The translations under genes and the position numbers were made by a program. Under the pieces are notes generated by a model. The model saw only the letters and a program-made list of their open reading frames with translations. It had not been told where the DNA came from and ran no database searches. A DNA stretch of 64,000 bases from Streptomyces sp. NRRL WC-3626 (GTDB lineage Bacteria > Actinomycetota > Actinomycetes > Streptomycetales > Streptomycetaceae), in contig NZ_JOCA01000019.1 of NCBI RefSeq assembly GCF_000718785.1, positions 1-64,000 on the forward strand, read 5' to 3'. Positions 53,103 through 63,087 of the stretch are shown here, one piece after another (within the stretch, counting starts at the first letter, position 1; every line of letters starts with the position of its first letter).

Positions 53103-53408
53103 CTACTGCCTCAGCAGGGCTTTTATGGGGTGCCAGAGTTCCAGGGTCAGGGTGTCCGCGGTGCGCCATATGAGGCCGTCCGGGTGGTGGAGGACCGCGG
53201 TGATCTCGTCGGGGGTGGGCGGGGCCGCGTTGCCTCGGAGGTAGACGGCGCGCAGGCCCAGGTTGCGGAGCCTGGTCAGGGCCCGGGCGCGGTTTCGGGC
53301 GTGGACGAGGACGCGGACTCCGGCGGGGGCGTCGGCGGCGGGGCTGGGCAGGTTGAGTGCCACCACCACCGTACCGTTCGGCAGCTTGGAGTAACCTCCG
53401 ACGCTCAT
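53103..53408 (-). CDS. Conserved hypothetical protein
   Basis: A 101-residue protein: SKLPNGTVVVALNLPSP, VLVHARNRARALTRLRNLGL, LRGNAAPPTPDEITAVLHHP, DGLIWRTADTLTLELWHPIK. The composition is regular and coding bias is strong. It lies between nicotinamidase and the M6 protease, converging with neither. No family was recognised. The start at ATG 53408 is the most internal plausible one; the frame is open further upstream. Confidence 0.65.
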   Translation of the reverse strand: MSVGGYSKLPNGTVVVALNLPSPAADAPAGVRVLVHARNRARALTRLRNLGLRAVYLRGNAAPPTPDEITAVLHHPDGLIWRTADTLTLELWHPIKALLRQ

Positions 53409-53482
53409 GCGGTCGTACCCCCGGGGTCGGCCTGTGTCGTCACAGGTGTCAATAAGAGAGCCACGGGAGGCACCTAAACACG

Positions 53483-53518
53483 GATCGGCGGTGACCCGCC
53501 AGGGGGTCACCGCCGATC
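53483..53518 (-). terminator. Hairpin terminator after the M6 protease gene
   Basis: Perfect 14-base arms GATCGGCGGTGACC and GGTCACCGCCGATC surround eight bases. The hairpin is 25 bases beyond the protease stop codon on the minus strand. Confidence 0.75.
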
Positions 53519-53543
53519 ATGCTCCGACCTGCGGAGATGCTAC

Positions 53544-55919
53544 TTACCTACCTGCGGGGCCGACCTCGAGCTCGATGGTCGAGCCGTCCTTGGCCTCCTT
53601 GTTGATCTTGATCTTGGTGTTGGTGTCAGTGACCTTGACGCCCCCACCGGGGTTCGCCGCGTCGTAGTAGGTGTTCGTGCGGTCGTTGAAGACCGGCACG
53701 CCCTTCGACGAGGGGATCCACGTGGCCACGTCCGCCTTGTGCAGCAGCATCCCGTCGGTGCGGAACTTGCTGAAGGTGGCGTCGTAGGTCTGGACGCGGT
53801 TGCGCATCAGCGTTCCGTCGGACCACTTCAGCGCGGCCGGGTGCGCGTCGATCGGGAGGATCAGACCGGCGCCCGGGTGCTGGCTGGTGTTGTTGTCCGC
53901 CTGGGAGGTGTCCCACTTCCAGATCAGCAGGCCGTTCTGGTACGCGTAGTGCTCGACCCAGTCCGGGCGGGACGTGAAGCCGAAGTTGTACGGGCCGACC
54001 TCGAGGGTCTTGTCGTACGACACGTACTGGCGGTTCTCGGCGATGTAGTACTGGGCGTAGTCCTTGGTGAAGGACGCGCCCTGGCGGGTGAAGCCGTTCG
54101 CCGTCCAGGCGGCGTCCGCGCTCTCGGCGTTGTCGGAGAAGACCGGCGTGCCTCCCCCAGAGGGGGTACCCCCAGCGGTCACCGTGATCTGGTCGGCCGT
54201 GAAGCCCTTGAGGGCCACGCCACCGTCACTCTGGTAGCGGAAGCGCAGGTCGACCTTCTGGCCGGCGTAGGCGTCCAGGGAGTACGCGAACTTCTTGTAG
54301 CCGTCGACGGTGCCGTGCAGGGCCGGCTTGTCGCTGCCGTCGCGCGGGATCGGCTGGCCGTCGACCGTTCCGTCGAGGGCGGTCCAGTTGGCGCCGCCGT
54401 CGGTGGACACCTCGGTGTAGAGGTAGTCGTAGTTGGCCTCGATCTCGTACCAGCCGTCGAAGGTGAGATCGGCGGCAGACTTGCCGGTCAGGTCGACCGA
54501 ACGCGTCAGCGTGTTCTTGAGGTTGTCACCGCTGCCGCTCCACCACTGGGTCTGCCCCTCGGCCGGCGGGACGATCTCGGTGGTCACGGCCTTCTTCGGC
54601 AGCGTGACGACGAGGCCCTGCTTGTGCTTGGTGTTGTACTCGGCGACACCCAGCTTGTGCCAGGAGTTGACGCCCGCCTTGGCGGTGTCGTAGTTCAGCC
54701 AGCCCAGCTGGAGCTTGTCCCAGGCGGTCATGTCGCCGGGCAGGTTGCCGATCTCCTTCTTCCCGGTGCCGAGCCAGGAACCGGAGGACATCAGCGTCCA
54801 GAAGCCGGTGGAGTTCTCGCCGCCGGCGGTGTCGTAGAGGTCCGGCAGACCGAGGTCGTGGCCGTACTCGTGGGCGAAGACGCCGAGTCCGCCGTTCTCC
54901 GGCTGGATGGTGTAGTCGCCGACCCAGATGCCGGTGGAACCGACCTGCGATCCGCCGAGCCGGTTCTGGTCCGGGCCGGTGGCGCCGGCGTCGGTGCCGA
55001 AGGCGTACCAGCGGTGGGCCCAGATGGCGTCGGTGCCCTGGACGCCGCCGCCCGCGGACTCGTCCTCGCCGGCGTGCACGATCTGGAAGTGGTCGATGTA
55101 GCCGTCGGGCTCGTTGAAGTCGCCGTCGCCGTCGAAGTCGTAACGGTCCCACTCGTCGAAGCGGGACACGTCCGCCTTGATCTGGGCGTCGGTACGGCCG
55201 GCCGCCTTCTGCTCGGCGACCCAGGCGTTCAGACCGTCGCTGACGACGTTCCACACGCTCGGGCAGTTGGTGTCGCCGCAGGCGTTGTTGCCGTAACGGG
55301 CCTCGTTGTACGGGACCTTGACCCAGTCGGAGACCTCGCCCTCGACGGAGTAGCGGCCGGAGGACTGCTTCTCGTAGTAGGTCTTGACCGAGTCGACGCC
55401 CTTGCCGGACCCGAAGTACAGGTCGTCGAAGTGCTGCTGGTCGTAGTCCTCCTGCCAGGCCGTGGAGTTGTCGGTCTTGCGGTCCGGCTTGGCGATCTGG
55501 TTGTGCTCCGGACCGGCGTCGCCGCCGTAGCGGCTGTCGACCTGGTCGCCGAACTCGACGAGGATGGTGAAGATCTTGTCGGTCTTCTCCCGTCCGAGTT
55601 CCACGTACTTGCTGTCGCCCTTTTTGCTCTTGAGCTGGACGACCTTCGAACCATCACGGTTCTTGACCGAGGTCTTACCGGATATGACCTGGTTGAGAGC
55701 TTCCTCGCGCTGGGCTGCCTGCGTCTTGGAGAGCGGGCCCTCGAGGTCGTGCTCGACGTGCTGGTTCGACGCCGGGTCGTGCCGGTCCACGGCGCTGGGA
55801 CGATCGGCGCTGTCCGCCGAATCGGCCTGGGCCACGGTGAACGCAGAGCACGTGGCGGTGGCCGCCGCGAGGGCCACGCCTATCGCGGTCGCTCTGAACG
55901 TCCAGGGTCTACTACTCAC
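53544..55919 (-). CDS. Secreted M6 family metalloprotease (immune inhibitor A-like)
   Basis: A 791-residue extracellular zinc protease. The N-terminal signal is ATAIGVALAAATATCSAFTV with cleavage after VAQA. A propeptide (~40-130) follows. The catalytic site is AHEYGHDLGLPDLYD (H350-E351, H354), with Ca-binding-like FDGDGDFNEPDGYID before it. The C-terminal half holds two beta-sandwich regions: WWSGSGDNLKNTLTRSVDL, then DNAESADAAWTANGF. The GTG at 55919 has GGAGGGG eight bases upstream and starts the signal peptide. A 26-base repeat lies inside the linker at 54150. Confidence 0.92.
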   Translation of the reverse strand: MSSRPWTFRATAIGVALAAATATCSAFTVAQADSADSADRPSAVDRHDPASNQHVEHDLEGPLSKTQAAQREEALNQVISGKTSVKNRDGSKVVQLKSKKGDSKYVELGREKTDKIFTILVEFGDQVDSRYGGDAGPEHNQIAKPDRKTDNSTAWQEDYDQQHFDDLYFGSGKGVDSVKTYYEKQSSGRYSVEGEVSDWVKVPYNEARYGNNACGDTNCPSVWNVVSDGLNAWVAEQKAAGRTDAQIKADVSRFDEWDRYDFDGDGDFNEPDGYIDHFQIVHAGEDESAGGGVQGTDAIWAHRWYAFGTDAGATGPDQNRLGGSQVGSTGIWVGDYTIQPENGGLGVFAHEYGHDLGLPDLYDTAGGENSTGFWTLMSSGSWLGTGKKEIGNLPGDMTAWDKLQLGWLNYDTAKAGVNSWHKLGVAEYNTKHKQGLVVTLPKKAVTTEIVPPAEGQTQWWSGSGDNLKNTLTRSVDLTGKSAADLTFDGWYEIEANYDYLYTEVSTDGGANWTALDGTVDGQPIPRDGSDKPALHGTVDGYKKFAYSLDAYAGQKVDLRFRYQSDGGVALKGFTADQITVTAGGTPSGGGTPVFSDNAESADAAWTANGFTRQGASFTKDYAQYYIAENRQYVSYDKTLEVGPYNFGFTSRPDWVEHYAYQNGLLIWKWDTSQADNNTSQHPGAGLILPIDAHPAALKWSDGTLMRNRVQTYDATFSKFRTDGMLLHKADVATWIPSSKGVPVFNDRTNTYYDAANPGGGVKVTDTNTKIKINKEAKDGSTIELEVGPAGR
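54150..54175. repeat. Short inverted repeat inserted in-frame in the protease gene
   Basis: CCTCCCCCAGAGGGGGTACC plus CCCAG, a CCCCC/GGGGG mini-hairpin common between Streptomyces genes, here lies inside the linker between the protease's beta-sandwich domains and encodes the local sequence TPSGGGTP. Its length keeps the frame open. Confidence 0.5.
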
Positions 55920-56308
55920 TTGAGATCCCCTCCCGCGTGCGTGCGCGCGGCCGAAGGAGGTTCCGTCTATGGAAGGTCCCGCACGCACGTGATCAACGCG
56001 TGTAGTCAAGTGACGACATTTGACTAGAGGTTCGCCAGAAAAAACAGACCTTGACTTGAACAAATCAAGTGCACTATGCGGAGACGTCGTTCGCTTACCG
56101 GACGCGTCCGCACGAACCCTCGCGGGCGCGCACAACCGTCCACTTGTCGGACGCTATGACTCCGTGCGCCCCCTGTGCACCGGCCCTGTAGGTCAGGTCA
56201 CGCTTACCGCGCGTTCCCCCAGGGCACGCTCGCGGTTAGAGTCGCTTGGCACAACCGCCCCGAACCGGTGGAAAGCCAGGCGGACACACCCCGACTCCCG
56301 AGGACACG
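55920..56308. other. 389-base intergenic region upstream of the M6 protease
   Basis: No gene-like frame is present. The region is markedly AT-richer near 56000-56070. CTTGA and TCAAG form an inverted repeat at 56055-56069 around ACAAA, a possible regulatory site for the protease or for the divergent small membrane protein gene. Confidence 0.5.
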
Positions 56309-56602
56309 ATGGCCATGCCCCGTCCGACTGTCGCTCAGCTCGTTTACGGTTCGTGCACCGTGATCTTCTCGACGTTCGCCCTGCTGCTGTTGTCGGGCGC
56401 GAGTTCGGCCGCGGGCGTCGCCGTCGTCGCCGTGTCGGCGCTCGCCCTCGGGCTGCTGGTCGCCATGGCGGTGGCGCACCCCCGTCGTGCCGTCGCGGCG
56501 GTCGCGTCCGCGGCTCCGGAGCCGGTCCGGTCCATGCGGCCGGTACGGGCCACCGTGCCGTCGCCGGCGCGTGAGCCGGTGCGGGAGCGGGCGGCGTCCT
56601 GA
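56309..56602 (+). CDS. Small two-helix membrane protein
   Basis: A 97-residue protein with hydrophobic segments GSCTVIFSTFALLLLSGASS and VAVVAVSALALGLLVAMAVA, followed by an Arg/Pro-rich tail. GAGGAC lies eight bases before the ATG. It is divergent from the M6 protease and converges with the RDD gene. Function unknown. Confidence 0.65.
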   Translation: MAMPRPTVAQLVYGSCTVIFSTFALLLLSGASSAAGVAVVAVSALALGLLVAMAVAHPRRAVAAVASAAPEPVRSMRPVRATVPSPAREPVRERAAS

Positions 56603-56671
56603 GCGTCGTGGTGTGCGGGGCGTCGTCCCGCGGAGCCGTCGTCCCGGGCGGGCCTTCGTCTCGTACGGCCG

Positions 56672-57286
56672 TCATCTGGTGCTGACCACCACGGTCTTGG
56701 CCGCCTTGTCGTGCAGGCCCTGTTTGTAGGGCCGGTCGAAGAAGCTCCAGCCGCCCGCGATGATCGTCCACACACAGGCGCAGCAGAACGCGAACGGCAG
56801 CCACAGCACCAGGGCGCGGACGAACGCGGTCTGCGTGGAGGGGGTGGAGCCGTCGGCGAGGTCCGCCACCCTCATGCGCAGCCATTTCTTGCCCAGGGTC
56901 TGGCCGTTGCGGGACATCATGATGGTGTCGTAGGCGATGTAGAGCACGGCGGCGATGACGGACTGTCCCAGCGAGTTGCCGACGTTGACGTCGTCGCCGT
57001 CGACGTTGTACTCGCTGACGCCGAACGGCCAGGTGAGCAGCCAGACGACGATGCCGACGAGGATCATGTCGATGACGCGGGCGAGCGTGCGCCTGCCGCT
57101 CTCGGCGAGCGGGGGCATGCCGGCCAGCGGATCGGGGGGACCGCCTCCGTACGGACCGCCGCCCGCGCCGGGGGTGTCGTACGGGGAGCCCGGCCCGGGG
57201 GTCTCCGGGCCGCCCGGCGGGGGGTGCTTGGTGAACGGGTCGTCGTCCGGCGGCTGACCGGAGCCGGGGGGCGGTTCGGTGGTCAT
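56672..57286 (-). CDS. RDD family membrane protein
   Basis: A 204-residue protein. The Gly/Pro-rich cytoplasmic head (~60 residues) is followed by an RDD domain: RRTLARVIDMILVGIVVWLL, IAYDTIMMSRNGQTLGKKWL, RMRVADLADGSTPS, and ALVLWLPFAFCCACVWTIIA. RDD proteins are small transporters or channels of uncertain substrate. It is the second of two adjacent RDD genes on this strand. Confidence 0.87.
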   Translation of the reverse strand: MTTEPPPGSGQPPDDDPFTKHPPPGGPETPGPGSPYDTPGAGGGPYGGGPPDPLAGMPPLAESGRRTLARVIDMILVGIVVWLLTWPFGVSEYNVDGDDVNVGNSLGQSVIAAVLYIAYDTIMMSRNGQTLGKKWLRMRVADLADGSTPSTQTAFVRALVLWLPFAFCCACVWTIIAGGWSFFDRPYKQGLHDKAAKTVVVSTR

Positions 57287-57383
57287 GCCCCGAGTCGACC
57301 GTGAACCCCCGGCCGCCGCATCCGGCGAGCGGCCGTCCGGAGTAGCGGCCGTACGAAGGGGCGGCGGTCCGGGTGACGCCGGG

Positions 57384-58763
57384 TCAGGCGGCGACGAACG
57401 TGTGCGCCGCCTTGTCGTGCCAGCACTGGTGCCACGGCTTGTCGAACAGGCACCATACGACGCCGACGACGCCGATCACGAGCAGTCCGGGCACGCTGTA
57501 GACCAGCCAGCGGCGCAGGGCCGCGGCGAACGACGGCGCGTCGTGCCCCTCGATGTCCCGTACCTCGATGCCCAGCAGCCTCTTGCCCAGGGTGCGGCCC
57601 CACTTGACGGTGGGCAGCACCTCGAGGAGGACACCGGCGAGGAGGAGGACGGCGAGGACGATGCCGAGGTGGACGGCGGTGGTGCCGTCGAGGAGCCAGA
57701 CGGTGACGGTCCGGCCGGACTGCTTGGCCGCCTCGATCTTCGCGTCGATGTGGTCCATGGCCCGTGTGCCGAGCGGGACGGCGGCGAGGGCGGTGACGGC
57801 GCCGAGGACGACGGTGTCCAGCAGCCGGGCGGCCAGCCGCTTGCCCAGCGGGGCGGGGCGGGCCGCCGCCTGGCGGCGGGCGGCGGCCTGGAACACGTCG
57901 TCGACCGGGGGCTTCCAGGGCGCGACGGGCGCTTCCCCGTCGCCCGCCAGCCGGTGCACCTGCTGTGCCCAGGAGGACTGGCCGCCCCCGGGGCCGCTCG
58001 CGAGGGGCGCGGCGGCGGGCTGGGCGGCCGCCGCCTGCGGGGGGACGGCGGGGGCGGTGGCCTGCTGCGGGGCGGACGGCGTCGCGGCTGCCGCCGCCGC
58101 TGCCCGGGCGGCCGCCGCCTTGCCGGCGCCGAAACCGGGCCGCCCGGGGGCGGCGGTTCCGGTGCCGGGCTCGCCCGTGCGCGGGGGCACGGCGCGGAAG
58201 GTCATCGTGCCGTCGTCCGTGGCGGCGGCGGGCTCCTGCCGGGACTGCCCGGCCGGGCGGCGGAAGACGAAGGTGCTGCCGGAGGCGGCCTCCGCCTCCC
58301 CGTCCGGGGTGTCCGCGGTCTGCGGAGCGGGCGCCGGCGCCGGCGCCGCCGTGTGCGGGATTCTCGGGTCGGCGCCCCAGGAGACCTTGCGGTCCTGGTC
58401 GCCGCCGAAGCCGGTCTGGTGGGAGCGGTCGGCGCCCCAGGCCGAGGCGGGTTCCGGCCGGCTGCCGTGCTGTGCCTCGGCCGGGGAGACGGCGGGCTCG
58501 GAGGCCGGGGCCGGGAAGGCCGGGGACGGTGCCTCGGCCGGGTCCTCGTCGAAGAAGTGCGGGCCGGTCTCCTCGACGGCGGGCCGGGCCGGTCCCGCGC
58601 CGCCCGGTGAGGCGAGCGGCTCGCCGTCCTTGGGCGCCGGACGGCTCGTGCCCGGTACCCAGGAGGCACCGTTCCAGTACCGGACGTATCCGGGAATGGA
58701 GGGGTCCGGGTAATACCCTTCGCGGGGCCTGTCGTCGCCGGGGGCCGGGGTTGGGGCGCTCAT
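57384..58763 (-). CDS. RDD family protein with N-terminal DUF2510
   Basis: A 459-residue protein. The DUF2510 head is PREGYYPDPSIPGYVRYWNG, ASWVPGTSRP. A ~250-residue Ala/Pro-rich low-complexity linker follows. The RDD membrane domain starts at ~300: LGKRLAARLLDTVVLGAVTA, VKWGRTLGKRLLGIEVRDIE, ending FDKPWHQCWHDKAAHTFVAA. It is in tandem with the smaller RDD gene, 97 bases apart. Confidence 0.87.
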   Translation of the reverse strand: MSAPTPAPGDDRPREGYYPDPSIPGYVRYWNGASWVPGTSRPAPKDGEPLASPGGAGPARPAVEETGPHFFDEDPAEAPSPAFPAPASEPAVSPAEAQHGSRPEPASAWGADRSHQTGFGGDQDRKVSWGADPRIPHTAAPAPAPAPQTADTPDGEAEAASGSTFVFRRPAGQSRQEPAAATDDGTMTFRAVPPRTGEPGTGTAAPGRPGFGAGKAAAARAAAAAAATPSAPQQATAPAVPPQAAAAQPAAAPLASGPGGGQSSWAQQVHRLAGDGEAPVAPWKPPVDDVFQAAARRQAAARPAPLGKRLAARLLDTVVLGAVTALAAVPLGTRAMDHIDAKIEAAKQSGRTVTVWLLDGTTAVHLGIVLAVLLLAGVLLEVLPTVKWGRTLGKRLLGIEVRDIEGHDAPSFAAALRRWLVYSVPGLLVIGVVGVVWCLFDKPWHQCWHDKAAHTFVAA

Positions 58764-58878
58764 GTCCGTCGTCCCGTATCTGCTCGAGGGGTGGGTCGGA
58801 GGGAACCACATCTATCAGACGAGCGGGGACCTGACCGCCCGTCCGGCCGGACCCCACCCGTTTCGGGCACGTTCTCGT

Positions 58879-60279
58879 TCAGAAGAGCTTGCCGGGGTTG
58901 AGAATGCCCCGCGGGTCGAAGACCTGCTTCACGGCCCGCTGCATCTCCAGCCCGACGGGGCCGATCTCACGCGCCAGCCACTCCTTCTTCAGCACGCCGA
59001 CGCCGTGTTCGCCGGTGATGGTGCCGCCGAGTTCCAGGCCGAGCGCCATAATCTCATCGAACGACTCGCGGGCCCGCCGCGACTCATCGGGGTCGGAGGC
59101 GTCGAAGCAGACCGTCGGGTGGGTGTTGCCGTCGCCGGCGTGGGCGACGACGCCGATGGTGAGCCCGTACTTCTCCGAGATCCGCTCGACGCCGTCGATG
59201 AGTTCGCCCAGCCTGGAGCGGGGCACGCACACGTCGTCGATCATCGTGGTGCCCTTGACGGCTTCGAGGGCGACCAGGGACATCCGCCGTGCCTGGAGCA
59301 GCAGTTCGGACTCGGCGGCGTCCTCGGCGGGGACGACCTGGGTGGCGCCGGCGGCCTCGCAGAGCGCGCCGAGGGCGGCGAGGTCGGCGGCGGGGTCGGT
59401 GGTGTCGAAGGCGGCGAGCAGCAGGGCCTCGGTGGACTCCGGGAGGCCCATGCGGGCCATGTCGTTGACCGCCTTGACCGTCGTACGGTCCATGAGTTCG
59501 AGGAGGGAGGGGACGTGCCCGCCCTCCATGATCCGGCACACGGCGTCGCAGGCGGCGGCGCCGGAGGCGAACTCGGCGGCCAGCACCAGTTGCTCGGGCG
59601 GCTTGGGGCGCAGGGCGAGGACCGCGCGGACGACGATGCCGAGGGAGCCCTCGGAGCCGACGAACAGACGGGTCAGGTCGTAGCCGGCGACGCCCTTGGC
59701 GGTGCGGCGGCCGGTGGACATCAGCCGGCCGTCGGCGAGGACGACGTCCAGGCCGAGGACGTACTCGGCGGTCACGCCGTACTTCACGCAGCACAGGCCG
59801 CCGGACGCGGTGCCGATGTTGCCGCCGATGGTGCAGGTCTCCCAGCTGGAGGGGTCCGGCGGGTAGTACAGGCCGTGTTCGCCGACGGCGCGGGAGAGGG
59901 TGGCGTTGACGACGCCTGGTTCGACGACCGCGATCCGGTCGACCGGGCTGATCTCCAGGATGCGGTCCATCCTGGTCAGGGAGAGCACGACGCAGCCGTC
60001 GGTGGCGTTGGCGGCGCCGGACAGGCCGGTGCGGGCGCCCTGGGGGACGACGGGGACGTCCAGTTCGGTGGCGGTGCGCATGACGTGCTGGACGTGTTCG
60101 ACGGTGCGCGGCAGGACCACGACGGCGGGGGTGCCGGCCGGGCAGAAGCTCGCCATGTCGTGGGCGTAGGAGGCGGTGATGTCGGGGTCGGTGAGGACGG
60201 CTTCGCGGGGCAGGCCGTCGAGGAGCCGGCCCACCAGGGGCACCGTGTCTTCATCGCGTAGCGCTTCGATACGGCTCAT
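58879..60279 (-). CDS. FAD-binding oxidoreductase, GlcD/D-lactate dehydrogenase type
   Basis: A 466-residue flavoprotein. The FAD-binding PCMH domain (~35-215) has VVVLPRTVEHVQHVMRTATE, PVVPQGARTGLSGAANATDG, and GGNIGTASGGLCCVKYGVTA. The C-terminal substrate domain includes VVAHAGDGNTHPTVCFDASD and GTITGEHGVGVLKKEW, the conserved GEHGVG motif, ending in the FDPRGILNPGKLF tail. It oxidises a 2-hydroxyacid such as glycolate or lactate. The start at ATG 60279 fits the family length. Confidence 0.9.
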   Translation of the reverse strand: MSRIEALRDEDTVPLVGRLLDGLPREAVLTDPDITASYAHDMASFCPAGTPAVVVLPRTVEHVQHVMRTATELDVPVVPQGARTGLSGAANATDGCVVLSLTRMDRILEISPVDRIAVVEPGVVNATLSRAVGEHGLYYPPDPSSWETCTIGGNIGTASGGLCCVKYGVTAEYVLGLDVVLADGRLMSTGRRTAKGVAGYDLTRLFVGSEGSLGIVVRAVLALRPKPPEQLVLAAEFASGAAACDAVCRIMEGGHVPSLLELMDRTTVKAVNDMARMGLPESTEALLLAAFDTTDPAADLAALGALCEAAGATQVVPAEDAAESELLLQARRMSLVALEAVKGTTMIDDVCVPRSRLGELIDGVERISEKYGLTIGVVAHAGDGNTHPTVCFDASDPDESRRARESFDEIMALGLELGGTITGEHGVGVLKKEWLAREIGPVGLEMQRAVKQVFDPRGILNPGKLF

Positions 60280-60676
60280 GATCACAGCGTCGCACCCCCA
60301 CCCACGACTGTGAACCCCCGCGCCCACGCGCACGCCTGCCGCCGGTCCGCGGGCAGGCGTGCCTGCCGCTCTCCGCGTGCCGCGCGCCTGCCGCCGCCGC
60401 TCCGCGCCCCGCGTGACTGGCGCTGCCCTCCGCACTCCGCGCGCCGCGTGACTGGCGCTGTCCTCCGCACTCCGCGGGCAGGCGTGCCGCAGGGCGGCAC
60501 GGGTGGGCGCGACGGCACCCCGTAAGCGCCGGGCCGCGCGATGTCCCCCGCTCAGCCGTCACCCCGGGTGACTGCTGGGCGGGGGTGGGGGTGCGCTCGC
60601 CCCGCTGGAGGGGTGCCGCTGCGCCCACCCGTGCCGCCCCAGCGGCACGACTGCCCGCAGCTAAGCGGGCTACGGG
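60280..60676. repeat. Repeat-rich intergenic region
   Basis: Two near-identical 31-base units, GCGTGACTGGCGCTGYCCTC plus CGCACTCCGCG, lie at 60412-60442 and 60447-60477 with a 35-base period. The dispersed block also seen at 53030 occurs here at 60621-60661 and inverted at about 60474-60510. Further CTGCCG/CGGCAG segments flank them. No gene is present. Confidence 0.7.
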
Positions 60677-61888
<1,212 letters not shown>

Positions 61889-61947
61889 TCAGTCGTACGC
61901 CTGTATCGGCGGGCTTTCCGTACAGGCTGACCATCGGGGAGGACCGT

Positions 61948-62418
61948 ATGGCGATCGATCATCTGGACGGGCGGATCATCCTGCTGCTCGCGCGGGAGCC
62001 GCGCATCGGGGTGCTGGAGATGTCCCGGCGGCTGGGCGTGGCGCGCGGCACCGTGCAGGCCCGCCTCGACCGGCTTCAGTCGAACGGAGTCATCCGCGGA
62101 TTCGGCCCCCAGGTGGATCCGGCGGCCCTCGGCTACCCGGTCACGGCGTTCGCCACGCTGCAGATCAGACAGGGTCAAGGGGCCGACGTACGGGCCCACT
62201 TGGCGACCGTTCCCGAGGTGCTGGAGCTGCACACCACCACCGGCACCGGGGACATGCTGTGCCGGCTGGTGGCGCGTTCCAACGCCGATCTTCAGCGGGT
62301 GATCGACCGTGTCGTCGGTTTTGATGGCATCGTGCGGGCCTCCACGGCGATCGTCATGGAGAACCCCGTTCCGCTGCGGATCATCCCGCTGGTGGAGCAG
62401 GCCGCGCTCGGCGAGTGA
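61948..62418 (+). CDS. Lrp/AsnC family transcriptional regulator
   Basis: A 156-residue regulator. The helix-turn-helix is DHLDGRIILLLAREPRIGVL, EMSRRLGVARGTVQARLDRL. A C-terminal RAM ligand domain follows, VTAFATLQIRQGQ, ELHTTTGTGDMLCRLVARSN, VGFDGIVRASTAIVM. GGGGAGG precedes ATG 61948. It is divergent from hppD across 122 bases, so it probably senses tyrosine or phenylalanine. It is followed 21 bases later by the ABC permease gene. Confidence 0.9.
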   Translation: MAIDHLDGRIILLLAREPRIGVLEMSRRLGVARGTVQARLDRLQSNGVIRGFGPQVDPAALGYPVTAFATLQIRQGQGADVRAHLATVPEVLELHTTTGTGDMLCRLVARSNADLQRVIDRVVGFDGIVRASTAIVMENPVPLRIIPLVEQAALGE

Positions 62419-62439
62419 ACCGACCTGGAGTGAGCGGAC

Positions 62440-63087
62440 GTGAACTTCTGGGAGTACCTGGGCAGCCGCCATCAGCAACTGCTCACCGACGCCTACCAGC
62501 ACGCCAGCGTGGTCTTCCAGTGCATGGTGGTGGCGACGCTGATCGGGGTGCTGATCGGGGTGGTCACCTATCGCAGCGAGTGGGCGGGGAACCTCGCCAC
62601 GACCACCACCGCCACCCTGCTGACCATCCCGGCGCTGGCCATGATCGGTCTGCTGATCCCCGTCGTGGGGCTGGGCGTGCCGCCGACGGTGATCGCGCTG
62701 ACGCTGTACGGGCTGCTGCCGATCGTGCGGAACGCGATCGTGGGACTGCGCGGGGTCGATCCGTCGCTGGTGGACGCGGCCAAGGGGATCGGGATGTCGC
62801 GGGCGGCGCGGCTGGCGCGCGTCGAGCTGCCGCTGGCGTGGCCGCCGATCCTGACCGGGATCCGGGTCTCCACGCAGATGCTGATGGGCATCGCCGCCAT
62901 CGCCGCGTACGCCTCCGGGCCCGGGCTCGGCAACCTGATCTTCCGCGGGATCGCCTCGCTGGGCAGCAAGAACGCGCTGAACCAGGTGCTCGCGGGCACC
63001 CTCGGGATCATCATCCTGGCCCTGCTGTTCGACGCCGCGTACGTCCTGATCGGGCGGCTGACCATTTCCAGGGGGATCCGTGCCTGA
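62440..63087 (+). CDS. ABC transporter permease, OpuC/ProW type
   Basis: A 215-residue permease of the glycine betaine/choline/carnitine family with six hydrophobic segments: VVATLIGVLIGVVTY, LTIPALAMIGLLIPVVGLGV, VIALTLYGLLPIVRNAIVGL, AAKGIGMSRAARLARVELPL (EAA motif) and IIILALLFDAAYVLIGRLTI. The GTG at 62440 is used. The stop overlaps the ATPase gene start by 8 bases. Confidence 0.9.
   Translation: MNFWEYLGSRHQQLLTDAYQHASVVFQCMVVATLIGVLIGVVTYRSEWAGNLATTTTATLLTIPALAMIGLLIPVVGLGVPPTVIALTLYGLLPIVRNAIVGLRGVDPSLVDAAKGIGMSRAARLARVELPLAWPPILTGIRVSTQMLMGIAAIAAYASGPGLGNLIFRGIASLGSKNALNQVLAGTLGIIILALLFDAAYVLIGRLTISRGIRA

Noticed and set aside
53739..56027. 762-codon plus-strand open frame
   Set aside because: Antisense shadow of the M6 protease, composed mostly of Val/Gly/Leu/Arg.
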